DNA of 64,000 bases from Thiodiazotropha sp040506775. Its GTDB lineage: Bacteria; Pseudomonadota; Gammaproteobacteria; Chromatiales; Chromatiaceae. The stretch is taken from NCBI GenBank assembly GCA_040506775.1, contig JBEVWC010000005.1:29823-93822 (forward strand), written 5' to 3'. Shown one piece after another: positions 62,688-64,000 of the stretch (positions are counted from its first letter, which is position 1; every line of letters begins with the position of its first letter). The notes beneath the pieces were generated by a model. The model was not told the origin of the DNA. It searched no databases and saw only the letters and a list, made by a program, of their open reading frames with translations. Position numbers and translations under genes: made by a program.

Positions 62688-64000
62688 ATGCAGCCAGCCA
62701 AGCGACAGCATAAAAACCTTCAAGCGATCCTCACCCATATCAACGAGCTGATGGACAAGCAGGCGTTGATATCATCGCTGGTCACCAAGCAGCAGATGCG
62801 CCGTCACGACCTGGTGCAGGGGTTGGTGGCGAAACAGCAGGCGAATGAGCTGCGCCGCCAGATCAACCAGCTGCATCCCGCCGACATCGCCTATGTGCTG
62901 GAGCGCCAGCCCCTGGAGCGCAGGGGCACCCTCTGGGAACTGGTCGACCCGGCCCTGGATGGCGCAGTGCTGCTGGAGGTCTCGGATGCGGTACGTGACA
63001 GCCTGTTGGCGGATATGGATCGGGGCGAGATTCTCAAGGCGGCGGTCCACCTGGACAGCGATGATATTGCCGAACTGGTCCCCGACCTGCCCCAGCAGAT
63101 GGTGCCGGAACTGCTCGCCAGTCTCGAGCATCAGGACCGGGAGCGGGTGCAGTCGGCGCTGGGCTTTCCCGAGGACACGGTAGGCGCGATCATGGATTTC
63201 GATTTTCTTGCGGTGCGCGAGGACAACAGCCTGGACGTGGTGCTGCGTTTTCTGCGCCGGCGTGAGCGTCTGCCCGCCGCCTCCGCACCGTTGCTGGTGG
63301 TAGACCGGGAAAACACCCTGCAGGGTACCCTGGCGCTGGAGGCCATTCTCACCCACCCGGGTGAGACCCGGGTCGCGGAGGTGATGCGCCGCCAGCCAGT
63401 GGTATTTCATACCTCAGATTCGGCCGCGGATGCGGCCAGCGCCTTCGAACGCTACGACCTGATCGCCGCACCGGTGGTCAACGCGCACAATCAGCCGGTG
63501 GGATACCTGCTGGTGGACGCGGTGCTCGACTACGTGCACGAGGTGTCTCAGCGGGACCTGCTGGCCCAGGCGGGTTTGCGCGAAGGCGAGGACCTGTTTG
63601 CGCCGATCTGGCATTCGGCGCGTAACCGCTGGCCCTGGCTCGGTCTGAACCTGCTGATCGCTTTTATCGCTTCACGCATCATTGGCCAGTTCGAGCACAC
63701 CATCGCACAGGTGGTGGCGCTGGCGGCATTGCTGCCGGTTACCGCCAGCGTCGGCGGCAACACCGGTAACCAGACCCTGGCGCTGGTGATTCGCGGGCTC
63801 AGCATGGGACAGGTCGAACGGGGTAATTTTCCCCGTTTGCTGGGCAAGGAACTGAGTATCGGGCTGATGAACGGTCTGCTTTGGGGCGGCTTGATGGGTC
63901 TGGTGGTATGGGGCATCTACGACCAGCCCATGCTGGGTGGAGTGATGCTGGGCGCGATGGTTTTGAACCTGCTGCTGGCTTCGCTGGTCGGTGTGCTGAT
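62688..64000 (+). CDS. mgtE: Magnesium transporter MgtE, partial
   Basis: Open to the end of the window with no stop, so only the first 437 residues are present. It shows the MgtE N domain (about 15-130, superhelical, ADIAYVLERQPLERRG and LVPDLPQQMVPELLAS), a CBS pair (about 140-270, AIMDFDFLAVREDNSL and MRRQPVVFHTSDSAADA), then the membrane domain starting near residue 315 (WPWLGLNLLIAFIAS) and the signature TASVGGNTGNQTLALVIRG. It is a magnesium channel gated by cytoplasmic magnesium. ATG 62688 is chosen; the frame is the only one compatible with MgtE. Confidence 0.94.
   Translation, partial: MQPAKRQHKNLQAILTHINELMDKQALISSLVTKQQMRRHDLVQGLVAKQQANELRRQINQLHPADIAYVLERQPLERRGTLWELVDPALDGAVLLEVSDAVRDSLLADMDRGEILKAAVHLDSDDIAELVPDLPQQMVPELLASLEHQDRERVQSALGFPEDTVGAIMDFDFLAVREDNSLDVVLRFLRRRERLPAASAPLLVVDRENTLQGTLALEAILTHPGETRVAEVMRRQPVVFHTSDSAADAASAFERYDLIAAPVVNAHNQPVGYLLVDAVLDYVHEVSQRDLLAQAGLREGEDLFAPIWHSARNRWPWLGLNLLIAFIASRIIGQFEHTIAQVVALAALLPVTASVGGNTGNQTLALVIRGLSMGQVERGNFPRLLGKELSIGLMNGLLWGGLMGLVVWGIYDQPMLGGVMLGAMVLNLLLASLVGVL

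Overview
The window looks like a chromosomal segment of a free-living or symbiotic gammaproteobacterium, possibly of the Chromatiales or sulfur-oxidiser type. The evidence is a class I adenylate cyclase with good CRP-type boxes, the leuS-lptE-holA and proA-nadD-rsfS blocks, an LPS assembly lipoprotein, paired CNNM/CorC proteins and fairly GC-rich coding DNA. I see no plasmid, phage or transposase gene, and no tRNA, rRNA or CRISPR array. The species cannot be fixed from this sequence alone.

Layout. 1-4 kb: the end of a type II secretion operon (GspL-, GspM- and GspC-like proteins) followed by the ABC-F ATPase YheS. 4-9 kb: a small RRM protein, a DUF2939 membrane protein, and a PAS/degenerate-GGDEF protein whose stop codon overlaps the start of class I adenylate cyclase. 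9-18 kb: a sulfotransferase behind a perfect CRP-type palindrome, an FKBP isomerase, a three-gene Gtr-type glycan-decoration operon (polytopic glycosyltransferase, GtrA flippase, GtrB-type transferase), a divergent Wzm/Wzt polysaccharide ABC exporter, an LpxL-like acyltransferase and a lipoprotein. 18.6-22 kb: an AT-rich leader, a very strongly codon-biased exported protein of unknown function with a strong terminator, and a periplasmic parvulin isomerase.

22-35.5 kb: a glycan locus with a methyltransferase-GT2-GT2 fusion, a DUF3144 protein, several glycosyltransferases, a methyltransferase, a Wzx-type flippase, a sugar epimerase and a WecA/WbpL-type initiating transferase. It is interrupted by an assembly gap (100 N) set in palindromic repeats and by a 237-bp MITE-like element lying exactly between two genes. 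35.8-46 kb: a globin-like protein, then the housekeeping order leuS-lptE-holA-[EF-hand, EF-hand, aspartic protease, small membrane protein]-proA-nadD-rsfS, then a WYL regulator. The two EF-hand paralogues each have a CRP-like box upstream.

46-64 kb: a small charged protein, tandem CNNM/CorC-type proteins, and a phosphate block (NptA-type Na/Pi transporter convergent with PPP-like phosphoesterase, P-loop protein, PiT transporter and DUF47 protein, with a Pho-box-like triple repeat upstream). A histidine-rich exported protein, an SLC13 transporter, a SulP transporter, an LEA-2 lipoprotein and the first 437 codons of mgtE follow.

Short palindromic repeats are frequent between genes: at least four families, one present as four complete copies and one half copy. 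The themes most worth following are cAMP signalling (CyaA, its coupled GGDEF-like partner, three CRP-like boxes), surface glycans around an apparently very abundant exported protein, and phosphate uptake with a co-located kinase-like and phosphatase-like pair.
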